Source: an uncultured Candidatus Melainabacteria bacterium
Lineage (GTDB): Bacteria > Cyanobacteriota > Vampirovibrionia > Gastranaerophilales > Gastranaerophilaceae
Direction of reading: 5' to 3'
Assembly (NCBI GenBank): GCA_934754735.1
Contig: CAKVJE010000045.1
Span: 1-15,335, forward strand
Length of the DNA stretch: 15,335 nucleotides
Numbering within the stretch: position 1 is the first letter of the stretch; each line of letters opens with the position of its first letter. Positions 6,445 through 13,206 of the stretch are shown here, in pieces. The translations under genes and the position numbers were made by a program. The notes below the pieces were generated by a model that was given only the letters and a program-made list of their open reading frames with translations, was not told the DNA's origin and ran no database searches.

Positions 6445-6948
6445 ATGTTAGGTTCAGTTTTAGATTATATTAGCAAAACGAATTTATTTAACTTTGTTAT
6501 ATTTCTTTCAATATTGATATTCTTGTTTAAGAAAATTGATGTTGTTGGCATGTTGGAAAACATGAAAAATGCAGTTATTGAAAATATTGAAGCTTCTAAA
6601 ACTTCTAAATCAGAATCTGAAACACATTTAAAAGAAATAGAAGAAAAGGTTTCTCATATTGAAGAAGAAATCGACGGAATTATTAAAAAATCTGAACAGA
6701 ATGCAAAACTTGTTGGTGAAAAGATTATAGAAGATGCTAATCATACGGTTGAAAGCATTAAAGATAATTCTAAAAAACTTGTTGAAAACAAGTCTGCTCT
6801 TTTAAAGAACGATATTTTGAAAAGAGCGTCAGAAGCTTCTATTGAAGTTGCAAGAAATCATATTGTTAGTGAGTTGAATAACAATTATGATTTACACCAA
6901 AGATTAATTGATGAAAGCTTAGAAGCTTTAAACAGCTACAAAGGCTAG
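6445..6948 (+). CDS. atpF: ATP synthase F0 subunit b
   Basis: This 167-residue protein has an N-terminal membrane segment (about residues 12-29, LFNFVIFLSILIFLF) and a long helical, Glu/Lys-rich coiled-coil domain that reaches up to F1 and contacts delta. In-frame GTG codons at 6430 and 6442 lie upstream. The ATG at 6445 is preferred because GGAAGG (6432-6437) is at a good ribosome-site distance and the protein then begins right at the membrane helix. It starts two bases after the atpF' stop, and the spacing to atpH is 21 bases. Sequence conservation in b subunits is low, so identity rests on architecture and position between b' and delta. Confidence 0.92.
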   Translation: MLGSVLDYISKTNLFNFVIFLSILIFLFKKIDVVGMLENMKNAVIENIEASKTSKSESETHLKEIEEKVSHIEEEIDGIIKKSEQNAKLVGEKIIEDANHTVESIKDNSKKLVENKSALLKNDILKRASEASIEVARNHIVSELNNNYDLHQRLIDESLEALNSYKG

Positions 6949-6969
6949 GCTTTTGAAAGGTAAAGGAAA

Positions 6970-7527
6970 ATGAAGGTTTCTCAAAATTCTGAATTAATTG
7001 CAAAAAGATGGGCAAAGGCTCTAATGGAGCTTGCAAACGAAAATCAAGGTATCTCTAAGGAAGATATTTTGGACGATTTAAAAGAAGTGGATGAAAATAT
7101 TCGTTCTTCAGCCGAACTTTCAAATGTAATTAATAATCCTTCAATTTCTGTTGAAGAAAAACAAATTATTTTGTGTAAATTATTCCAAAATAATTTGATG
7201 CCGATTGTTTACAACTTTTTGATAGCTTTGAATTTGAAAAAAAGAGTTAACATTATAGGCGAAATTGCTAAAGAATTTCAAAAAGAATTCGAGGAAGAAA
7301 ATAATGTTGTAAGAGTAGGTGTAACTTCTGCAATTGATTTGAGCGATGACAGAAAAAATGACATCAGAAATAGAATTGCAGATAAGTTGAAAAAGAATGT
7401 TATTGTTAACTGGACTGTTGATAATAGCATTATTGCAGGTCTGGTATTTAATATTAATGAAACAATTATTGACAACAGTATCAGACATAAACTAGATAAT
7501 TTAAGTAAGAAGATAATGAAAGGATAG
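6970..7527 (+). CDS. atpH: ATP synthase F1 subunit delta
   Basis: This 185-residue delta (OSCP-type) subunit joins the b/b' stalk to the top of the alpha3-beta3 head. The N-terminal helical domain shows the family pattern (AKRWAKALMELA; later ELSNVINNPSISVEEKQIILCKLF; NFLIALNLKKRVNIIGEIAKEF). The C-terminal part has VVRVGVTSAIDLSD and a short NWTVDNSIIAGLVFNINETIIDNSIRHKL segment, equivalent to the delta signature with GG-hairpin residues; the usual Gly-Gly is Ala-Gly here. AAAGGAAA precedes the start. The stop is three bases before the atpA start, a tight operon junction. Confidence 0.95.
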   Translation: MKVSQNSELIAKRWAKALMELANENQGISKEDILDDLKEVDENIRSSAELSNVINNPSISVEEKQIILCKLFQNNLMPIVYNFLIALNLKKRVNIIGEIAKEFQKEFEEENNVVRVGVTSAIDLSDDRKNDIRNRIADKLKKNVIVNWTVDNSIIAGLVFNINETIIDNSIRHKLDNLSKKIMKG

Positions 7528-7530
7528 GAT

Positions 7531-9042
7531 ATGGCAGTTATAAATCCTGATGAAATTAGCTCAATTCTTAAAGAGAATATCAGAAATTATGAGGCTAAGG
7601 CTGAAGTATCCAATATCGGAAGTGTACTAGAAGTAGGAGACGGTATTGCGAGAATTTACGGACTTAGAAACGTAATGTCTAATGAGCTTGTTGAATTTGA
7701 AGACGGAAAAGGTACATTAGGTATCACTTTAAACCTTGAAGAAGATAACGTTGGTGTTGTAATCTTGGGTGATTATATTCATATTAAAGAAGGTATGACG
7801 GTTAAGACAACAGGTAGAATCGCCTCTGTTCCTGTTGGTGATGCGCTTATCGGTAGAATTATTAACCCAACCGGTCGTCCGATTGACGGTAAGGGTGAAA
7901 TTATTACAGATAAAACTCGTCCGATCGAAAGAGTTGCACCAGGGATTGTTGCAAGAAAATCAGTTCACCAACCGCTTCAAACAGGTTTGACTGCGATTGA
8001 CGCTTTAACTCCGATTGGTAGAGGTCAAAGAGAATTGATTATCGGCGATAGACAAACGGGTAAAACTGCTATTGCTATTGATACAATTTTGAACCAAAAA
8101 GGCGGAGATGTAATCTGTATTTATGTTGCAATTGGTCAAAAAGCATCTACTGTTGCACAATTGGCTAAGACTTTAGAAAAACATGGTGCAATGGATTATT
8201 CTATTATCGTTTCAGCAACTGCTAACGAACCTGCGCCGTTGCAATACATCGCACCATTTGCCGGTGTTGCGATTGCAGAAGAATTTATGGAACAAGGTAA
8301 ACACGTTCTTATCGTTTATGATGATTTGACTAAACACGCTCAGGCTTATCGTGCAATGTCATTACTTCTTAAAAGACCACCAGGACGTGAAGCTTACCCT
8401 GGTGATGTATTCTATCTTCACTCAAGATTGTTGGAAAGAGCAGTTAAACTTTCTGATGAATTGGGCGGTGGTAGTATTACAGCACTTCCTATTATTGAAA
8501 CACAAGCCGGCGACGTTTCTGCGTACATTCCGACTAACGTAATTTCAATTACAGACGGTCAAATTTTCTTGGAAACAGCTTTGTTCAACTCTGGTGTAAG
8601 ACCTGCTATTAACGCCGGTATTTCTGTATCACGTGTAGGTGGTGCGGCTCAAACTAAGGGTATTAAACAAGTTGCAGGTAAGTTGCGTTTGGACTTGGCT
8701 CAATTCAGAGAATTAGAAGCGTTCGCGCAATTTGCATCTGATTTGGACGCAGCAACAAAGAAACAACTTTTGAGAGGTCAAAAACTTACAGAAGTTCTTA
8801 AACAACCTCAATACAAACCGCTTTCTGTAGCACAACAAGTTACAATCTTGTTTGCAGCTAACGAAGGTTTCTTGGATGAAGTTGATAATAAGAAGATTAA
8901 CGAATTCAAAGCCGGTTGGTTTGAATACTTTGAAGCTAATATGTCTGAACTTAATAAAGCATTGAATGAAGGTGCTAAGTTGAGCGATGATGATATGAAG
9001 GCTTTGAGGGAAGCATTGGAAGCTTATTCGAAAACGTTATAG
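7531..9042 (+). CDS. atpA: ATP synthase F1 subunit alpha
   Basis: This 503-residue protein is full length. Alpha forms the non-catalytic nucleotide sites of the F1 head and supplies the arginine finger to the catalytic beta sites. Visible are the beta-barrel N-terminal domain ([10 protein letters not shown]), Walker A GDRQTGKT (172-179), Walker B region [11 protein letters not shown] with Asp264/Asp265, the [23 protein letters not shown] segment and the [11 protein letters not shown] signature with Arg368, equivalent to E. coli Arg376. The C-terminal helical domain is complete. The start follows AGGATAGGAT. It is the last of five genes packed with gaps of 2-21 bases or interrupted only once by repeats. 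A 194-base repeat-containing gap follows. The beta subunit gene is not in this window. Confidence 0.98.
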   Translation: MAVINPDEISSILKENIRNYEAKAEVSNIGSVLEVGDGIARIYGLRNVMSNELVEFEDGKGTLGITLNLEEDNVGVVILGDYIHIKEGMTVKTTGRIASVPVGDALIGRIINPTGRPIDGKGEIITDKTRPIERVAPGIVARKSVHQPLQTGLTAIDALTPIGRGQRELIIGDRQTGKTAIAIDTILNQKGGDVICIYVAIGQKASTVAQLAKTLEKHGAMDYSIIVSATANEPAPLQYIAPFAGVAIAEEFMEQGKHVLIVYDDLTKHAQAYRAMSLLLKRPPGREAYPGDVFYLHSRLLERAVKLSDELGGGSITALPIIETQAGDVSAYIPTNVISITDGQIFLETALFNSGVRPAINAGISVSRVGGAAQTKGIKQVAGKLRLDLAQFRELEAFAQFASDLDAATKKQLLRGQKLTEVLKQPQYKPLSVAQQVTILFAANEGFLDEVDNKKINEFKAGWFEYFEANMSELNKALNEGAKLSDDDMKALREALEAYSKTL

Positions 9043-9107
9043 AGTGAATAAATCAATGAGTGAATAGGTGAATAAGTTCATTTTATTCGCTTCGCTCATA
9101 TTTACAG

Positions 9108-9211
9108 TAGGTCAGGCATTGCCTGACAAAAAATGAGGTAGACCCCTCACCCGAATTTCTAAGCTTCGCAAAGCTCAACTTGAAATTCTACCCTCTCCCA
9201 AGGAGAGGGGG
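9108..9211 (+). repeat. Composite palindromic repeat between atpA and the zinc-finger gene
   Basis: GTCAGGC (9111-9117) / GCCTGAC (9121-9127), preceded by GTAG and followed by a run of A's, is the same module type as at 5930-5949. Then CCCCTCACCC (9143-9152), nested inverted repeats GAATTTC/GAAATTC (9153-9159/9182-9188) and AGCTT/AAGCT (9162-9166/9171-9175), and CCCTCTCC/GGAGAGGG (9191-9198/9202-9209). The two modules occur in the opposite order to the atpE-atpF' copy. Confidence 0.75.
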
Positions 9212-9236
9212 TAAATATAAAAAAGGAGAATTGTTT

Positions 9237-9590
9237 ATGAAATGTTACAATCACCATGACAGAGATGCATTTGCAGTATGTAAAGCTTGTGGAAAAGCTT
9301 TATGCTTAGAATGTGCTGAACAATACAAAAATGAATTTGTTTGTAAAGACTCTCCAGAATGCCATCACGTAGCTGATGTAGAATATGTAAACTACTTCAA
9401 AGACAATTCTGAAGGTGCATGGAGATTTAACAGAATTGCATTTTTGCTAATTGGTGCATTCTTGTTTATATATGTAGTTGTTAAATCATTCATGTTCTTT
9501 ATGATTCCAAATCCACTTTTGGAAACAGTATTGTTAATCTTGTTAGCTGTATTGTTGATTAAAAAGGGTATGGATTTAAAATTAAGATAA
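9237..9590 (+). CDS. B-box-like zinc-finger membrane protein within the atp operon
   Basis: This 117-residue protein has an N-terminal Cys/His cluster (Cys3, His6, His7, Cys15, Cys18, Cys23, Cys26, Cys36, Cys42, His43, His44). The spacing, CxxH..CxxC..CxxC..C..CHH, resembles bacterial B-box-type zinc fingers. An acidic linker follows, then two hydrophobic helices (about 66-88 and 92-109) and a short basic tail. The zinc-binding part is therefore probably cytosolic, tethered to the membrane. The ATG at 9237 has AAAGGAGAA seven bases upstream; an in-frame ATG further up falls inside the repeat and was rejected. It lies between atpA and atpG, flanked on both sides by palindromic repeats, so it probably entered the operon with or between them. 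It is not a known ATP synthase component; a role in assembly is only a guess. Confidence 0.82.
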   Translation: MKCYNHHDRDAFAVCKACGKALCLECAEQYKNEFVCKDSPECHHVADVEYVNYFKDNSEGAWRFNRIAFLLIGAFLFIYVVVKSFMFFMIPNPLLETVLLILLAVLLIKKGMDLKLR

Positions 9591-9628
9591 AATACGTTCT
9601 TGTAATGTCATCACACTTTAAATGTGCT

Positions 9629-9672
9629 GTCATTGCGAGGAGCAACTACTAAATCGGGCGACGTGGCAATCC
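9629..9672 (+). repeat. GTCATTGCGAGGAGC-type dispersed repeat
   Basis: GTCATTGCGAGGAGC (9629-9643) and GGCGACGTGGCAATCC (9657-9672) match, from memory, the two ends of an imperfect palindrome found in many unrelated bacterial genomes. ATTGC can pair with GCAAT. The middle (CAACTACTAAATCG) has lost its symmetry. Confidence 0.6.
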
Positions 9673-9684
9673 ATTAATTTGCAA

Positions 9685-9755
9685 CCCCTCACCCGCATTC
9701 GTAAGACTCGCGCAGCTCGTCAACGACTGCTCCCTCTCTCTCAAGGGGTGAGGGG
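9685..9755 (+). repeat. Long imperfect palindrome before atpG
   Basis: CCCCTCACCC (9685-9694) is perfectly complementary to GGGTGAGGGG (9746-9755). Inside, GCAttCGTaaGAC pairs with GTCaACGacTGC, so the whole 71 bases can fold into one long hairpin. It ends 20 bases before the atpG start and about 9 bases before its ribosome site. Confidence 0.75.
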
Positions 9756-9775
9756 ACCTAGAAAAAGGACAAATT

Positions 9776-10687
9776 ATGCCAAATTTAAAAGATATAAAAA
9801 GCAGAATATCAAGCGTTCAGAATACAAAGAAAATCACTAAAGCTATGAAAATGGTCGCAGCAGCTAAGGTTAAAAAAGCTGAAAGCACAGTAAAAGCAGC
9901 CAGACCGTTTTCTGATGAATTGTTGCATTTGTTTAGAAAAATGCTTGCAACAGTTGGCGGAGAGTATTCGGTTTCAGGTTTGAAAGTTGAACGCGGCTTG
10001 GATAACTACCCTGAACTTTTGACTAAAAGAGAAGTTAAAACAGAAGGTTTGCTTGTTATAACATCTAATAAAGGTTTGGCAGGTGCTTATAACGCTAACG
10101 TTATTAAAACTGCTTTAAAAAGAGTTGCTGAAAATGAACAAAATGGCATTAAAACCGTAATTTATCCTGTTGGACAAAAAGCAATTTCTGCCTTTAAGCA
10201 TAGAAACGGCAATTATGAACTTAAAAAAGGTTATATCGGTATAGCAAATGAACCGACTGCAACAGGCGCAAGCTTAATCGCCGAAGATATTGCAGAAGAT
10301 TTTGTTAACGCTAGTATTGATAGAATTGAGATTATAACAACCCATTTTAATAATATGATGTCTTATAATGTTGTTAATTGGGAAGTTTTACCTGTTAAAG
10401 TTGAAAAAGCTGATACTCACGAATTGGACGCTGTTATGGAGTTTGAACCTTCTCCACATTCTGTTTTGCAACAGCTTGTTCCAATGTATATAACAAATTC
10501 TATTTATCAAGCTTTATTGGAAGCAAATGCAAGTGAATTGGCTTCTCGTATGACAGCTATGTCAGCGGCTTCAAATAACGCAGAAGAAATGATTACAACG
10601 CTTACTATTGATTATAACAAGGCTCGTCAAGCTGCAATTACTCAAGAGCTAGTAGAAATCGTTTCAGGCGCTCAAGGCGTTCAATAA
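9776..10687 (+). CDS. atpG: ATP synthase F1 subunit gamma
   Basis: This 303-residue protein is the central rotor shaft. The N-terminal helix (NLKDIKSRISSVQNTKKITKAMKMVAAAK), the internal LLVITSNKGLAGAYN segment and the C-terminal helix (ASELASRMTAMSAASNNAEEMI, NKARQAAITQEL) are all family hallmarks. It is about 15 residues longer than the E. coli protein, with the extra residues around 60-85 (VSGLKVERGLDNYPELL). The roughly 35-residue regulatory insertion found in photosynthetic cyanobacteria and chloroplasts is not present. AAAGGA is the ribosome site. It is the last atp gene here; no beta or epsilon gene follows, as in the split atp layout of Cyanobacteria. Confidence 0.97.
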   Translation: MPNLKDIKSRISSVQNTKKITKAMKMVAAAKVKKAESTVKAARPFSDELLHLFRKMLATVGGEYSVSGLKVERGLDNYPELLTKREVKTEGLLVITSNKGLAGAYNANVIKTALKRVAENEQNGIKTVIYPVGQKAISAFKHRNGNYELKKGYIGIANEPTATGASLIAEDIAEDFVNASIDRIEIITTHFNNMMSYNVVNWEVLPVKVEKADTHELDAVMEFEPSPHSVLQQLVPMYITNSIYQALLEANASELASRMTAMSAASNNAEEMITTLTIDYNKARQAAITQELVEIVSGAQGVQ

Positions 10688-10727
10688 TAAGAATTATTGT
10701 GCTATTTTTATCATCCTTATGTTTGTC

Positions 10728-10756
10728 TTGTCAAAATGTAGAACAACTGCTATTAT
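10728..10756 (+). promoter_or_regulatory. Promoter of the HNH-like gene
   Basis: TTGTCA (10728-10733), a 17-base spacer and TATTAT (10751-10756) give a near-consensus promoter with initiation near 10763, 17 bases before the GTG start. A 10-bp inverted repeat (CTATTTTTAT 10702-10711, ATAAAAATAG 10755-10764) overlaps the -10 and could be an operator or a weak atpG terminator. Confidence 0.6.
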
Positions 10757-10779
10757 AAAAATAGTAAAGGGATTGTGAA

Positions 10780-11877
10780 GTGATAATATCTGCTATAGCA
10801 CCAAAAATTTTTGATAATAGTAAGAATTTCGCGTCAAATAGTATAGCGAATAGTGGCGTTCCAAATTTTCACGAAATACAAAAGTCACCAACTTTTTTTT
10901 CGCCTAATTTTAGGGCTTCGACTTCCGCCGGTAATCCGTTGAGAAAACTTAAGGACATAATTTGTCCATATTTTGGTGTAAAAATGATTACAAGCGCGGA
11001 ATTACCAAGAATAGAAGCAAAAATTGATCGTTGCACCAATGTTACAGAGATTGTTAAAACATTAACTCCTTATAAAAAATACATGCAAAAAGTTGAAAAG
11101 AAAATCTTCAAAATGTTTGAAGCTTATTCGAAATTCAGCCCAAACTCTAATTTACAAAATATTTTAAGACGTGAGTATAGTCAAGCACTTGTAAAACTTA
11201 AACTTGAGGAATTTAATGTATTGGATGATGTGGATAAAATTTCATTAAAACTGTCACCGGAATTAGCTTTAATGGTACATGATAAGACAACGCAATGCAG
11301 ACAAGTTATATTAGATTCTAATCCTCAAAATACATTTAAGAGAAAAACGCTTTTAGAATATTTAGATGAAACAAAACCTAAAAGGGCTGAAAAGAAGGCT
11401 TTTGAAGAATTAAAAGACAGAGCAGAATATCTTCCTACATCTTCAACGAGTGAAAATGCGTTTATCGTCAAATATGCAGAACGCTCGCAAGAAGAAATTG
11501 GAAAACGATTGGTACGTGCTTCTAGGGCAACTATTGAACATGTCAAACCAAATTCAAAAAATGGTCAAAATGCAATCTCCAATTTCATGTTGACTTCCGC
11601 AAATGCAAACAGTATGCGCTCAAATATGCCTTTGAGTAAATTTATAGACATGTTTCCAAATATTCCTAAAAACTGCCAAAAGTATATTGAGCAAATTATT
11701 TCAATACTTAAGAACGGCGGTTTACGGGGCAATGAAACGTATCCATTCAAAATCAAAAAGACATTACAAAAAGAATCTGGCGGGCGTATCAACCTGGATT
11801 TGTCTTCTTATGGCTGTACAGAAAAACAAGCATTGGCGCGAACAAAAAAATATTGGGATAATTACCGCAAACGTTAG
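10780..11877 (+). CDS. HNH-nuclease-like protein with long unrecognised N-terminal region
   Basis: This 365-residue protein has a GTG start preceded by AAAGGGA seven bases upstream. Residues 251-285 fit the HNH endonuclease pattern: TIEHVKPNSKNGQNAISNFM, then NANSMRSN. His254 is in the EH pair, with Asn268 and Asn277 at the later positions, matching D/E-H-x-x-P...GG-x-N...N...N-x-x-(R/K)-S-N. The zinc-knuckle cysteines common in such domains are absent. The N terminus (about 1-60) is Ser/Asn/Phe-rich and disordered-looking (KNFASNSIANSGVPNF, FFSPNFRAS). It is followed by helical, Lys/Glu-rich sequence and then a short C-terminal KIKKTLQKESGGR segment. It has no signal peptide. It may be a secreted or intercellular toxin or a housekeeping-type nuclease; neither is shown. 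It stands alone between the atp operon and a tRNA gene. Confidence 0.55.
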   Translation: MIISAIAPKIFDNSKNFASNSIANSGVPNFHEIQKSPTFFSPNFRASTSAGNPLRKLKDIICPYFGVKMITSAELPRIEAKIDRCTNVTEIVKTLTPYKKYMQKVEKKIFKMFEAYSKFSPNSNLQNILRREYSQALVKLKLEEFNVLDDVDKISLKLSPELALMVHDKTTQCRQVILDSNPQNTFKRKTLLEYLDETKPKRAEKKAFEELKDRAEYLPTSSTSENAFIVKYAERSQEEIGKRLVRASRATIEHVKPNSKNGQNAISNFMLTSANANSMRSNMPLSKFIDMFPNIPKNCQKYIEQIISILKNGGLRGNETYPFKIKKTLQKESGGRINLDLSSYGCTEKQALARTKKYWDNYRKR

Positions 11878-11935
11878 TATTATCTGAAATTTAAAAGCAG
11901 CGAAACAAAATTTTAGAAAAAATTAAAGAAACCCC

Positions 11936-11963
11936 TTTACAAAAAAAAATCATCATGTACAAT
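11936..11963 (+). promoter_or_regulatory. Promoter of the tRNA-Ala gene
   Basis: TTTACA (11936-11941), a 16-base A-rich spacer and TACAAT (11958-11963). Initiation near 11970 leaves a leader of about 45 bases before the mature tRNA. Confidence 0.6.
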
Positions 11964-12014
11964 AATAAATGTGACCGATGGAAACAAAGGTTACGAGACC
12001 AAAACAACCAAAAT

Positions 12015-12090
12015 GGGGGTTTAGCTCAGCTGGTAGAGCACCTGCTTTGCACGCAGGGGGTCAGGAGTTCGAATCTCCTAACCTCCACCA
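12015..12090 (+). tRNA. tRNA-Ala (anticodon UGC)
   Basis: A 76-base cloverleaf with encoded CCA. The acceptor stem GGGGGTT pairs with AACCTCC and carries the G3-U70 wobble that identifies alanine tRNAs, with discriminator A. The D arm is GCTC..GAGC. The anticodon stem CCTGC/GCAGG encloses TTTGCAC with anticodon TGC. The T arm is AGGAG-TTCGAAT-CTCCT. It reads the Ala codons GCA/GCG and probably GCU. Confidence 0.97.
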
Positions 12091-12097
12091 TTTTTAG

Positions 12098-12124
12098 AAA
12101 AAGAGCCTTTAAGGGCTCTTTTTT
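12098..12124 (+). terminator. Terminator of tRNA-Ala
   Basis: AAAAAGAGCC and GGCTCTTTTTT pair around a short TTTAAG loop, followed by a T run. It starts eight bases after the CCA end. Confidence 0.88.
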
Positions 12125-12136
12125 CTTGCTCTGACT

Positions 12137-12204
12137 GGATTTCAAAAGTTCGAGGATTTTTAAGAAAACCCCAAAGTGTGAGGTTCGTCCCCGAAAGTCC
12201 ACCA
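12137..12204 (+). pseudogene. Degenerate tRNA-like remnant
   Basis: The segment ends in AAAGTCC-ACCA. Its last seven bases before ACCA can pair at six of seven positions with GGATTTC at 12137-12143. A TTCG with flanking GG/CC resembles a T loop. The rest does not fold as a cloverleaf, and the length (68) is short. It is followed by its own terminator, just like the intact tRNA upstream. A decayed tandem tRNA gene or a partial 3' duplication is the best reading; it may also be chance. Confidence 0.3.
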
Positions 12205-12211
12205 TTTAAAG

Positions 12212-12236
12212 ATAAGAGCCGTAAGGCTCTTTTTTA
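12212..12236 (+). terminator. Second AAGAGCC-type terminator
   Basis: AAGAGCC, a GTAA loop, GGCTCTT and a T run. It is nearly the same stem as the tRNA-Ala terminator about 110 bases upstream, and it too follows a TCCACCATTT phrase. Confidence 0.85.
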
Positions 12237-12369
12237 GTGCGATTATAAATTTTATTTCAAAAAAACTTTTTATCAATTTTTTACTCCAAAATCTCGAATT
12301 AGTTCTAAATTTATTACATTTTTGCTAAAAAAGAAAAATCATATTATCTTAAAAAAAAGGAGATTTTGA

Positions 12370-13173
12370 ATGGCAATACCAGATTTTCAAACTTTAATGT
12401 TATCAATTTTAAAATTATTAAGCAAGAACAATGTTATAAAATTATCTGAAATGGTTGATATAATGTCAGACGAGTATAATTTATCTGAAGAAGAAAGAAA
12501 TGAATGGTTGCCAAGTAAAGTACAAAAAACAATGTATAATAGAGTTGCTTGGGCAAAGCAATATCTTAAAAATTCAGAGTTAATCGAATCTCCAGAAAAA
12601 GGTTCTTTTAAAATTACTCAAAAAGGATTAGATATTTTAAAAAAGAATCCTACAAGAATTGATTTACGTTTTCTAAGAAATTTAGATAATAAAGATAATA
12701 TTAATAATATTAATAATATTGAAAAAGATAACTTTCAAATAAATGAAAAAACTCCAGAGGAATTAATAGAAAGCGCACAGGTTGTTTATTTTGAAAGCTT
12801 GCAAAAGGAATTATTGTCAAGATTAAAAAAAATAGACCCTGTTAGATTTGAACGTATAGTTATAGATTTAATGGAAAAAATGAATTATGGTATTGGTTCT
12901 ATGACTCCATTAAGTCACGATGGTGGTATAGATGGAATAATTGATGAAGATGAATTAGGTTTAGAAAAAATTTATCTTCAAGCAAAAAGATATGCTGATA
13001 ATAAAGTTAATGAAAAAGAAATGCAAAATTTTGTTGGCGCATTAGGTTGTAAGCCGGCTAAAAAAGGCGTTTTTATTACAACTAGTAATTTTTCAGAAAA
13101 AGCTATGTCTGCGGCACGAGCGTCTTCGTTAGGTGGAAAAATTATAAAATTAATTAATGGTGAAGAATTATAA
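12370..13173 (+). CDS. mrr: Mrr-type restriction endonuclease (type IV-like), short C terminus
   Basis: This 267-residue protein has two domains. An N-terminal winged-helix region (about 1-95, with WLPSK...YNRVAWAKQYLKNSELIE and FKITQKGLDIL) matches the Mrr N-terminal family. A C-terminal PD-(D/E)xK nuclease (about 150-265) carries FERIVIDLMEKMNY with Glu161, the GGIDGII motif with Asp188, and QAK at 204-206, followed by the GVFITTSNFS strand of Mrr_cat. Mrr cuts modified (methylated) DNA in E. coli; the specificity here is unknown. The protein stops right after the LINGEEL strand, so the final helix usually found in Mrr proteins, about 30 residues, is missing. An Asn/Ile-rich linker at 106-122 is encoded by AATATTAAT repeats. 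A strong AAGGAGATTTT site precedes the ATG. The gene is very AT-rich compared with the atp genes. It converges on fic with a 33-base gap. Confidence 0.85.
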   Translation: MAIPDFQTLMLSILKLLSKNNVIKLSEMVDIMSDEYNLSEEERNEWLPSKVQKTMYNRVAWAKQYLKNSELIESPEKGSFKITQKGLDILKKNPTRIDLRFLRNLDNKDNINNINNIEKDNFQINEKTPEELIESAQVVYFESLQKELLSRLKKIDPVRFERIVIDLMEKMNYGIGSMTPLSHDGGIDGIIDEDELGLEKIYLQAKRYADNKVNEKEMQNFVGALGCKPAKKGVFITTSNFSEKAMSAARASSLGGKIIKLINGEEL

Positions 13174-13206
13174 CTTATACTCTAAAAATTTTCTTAAAAT
13201 AAATTT

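Noticed and set aside
7180..7488. Minus-strand open frame inside atpH
   Set aside because: It is antisense to a conserved gene and has Asn/Ile-rich composition expected from AT-rich shadow translation.
9622..9840. Plus-strand open frame overlapping the start of atpG
   Set aside because: It is made of dispersed repeats and an out-of-frame copy of the atpG start; no ribosome site.
12240..12369. Promoter of mrr
   Set aside because: TTTGCT and TATTAT are only about 15 bases apart, and the region is so AT-rich that chance matches are expected; not listed as a feature.
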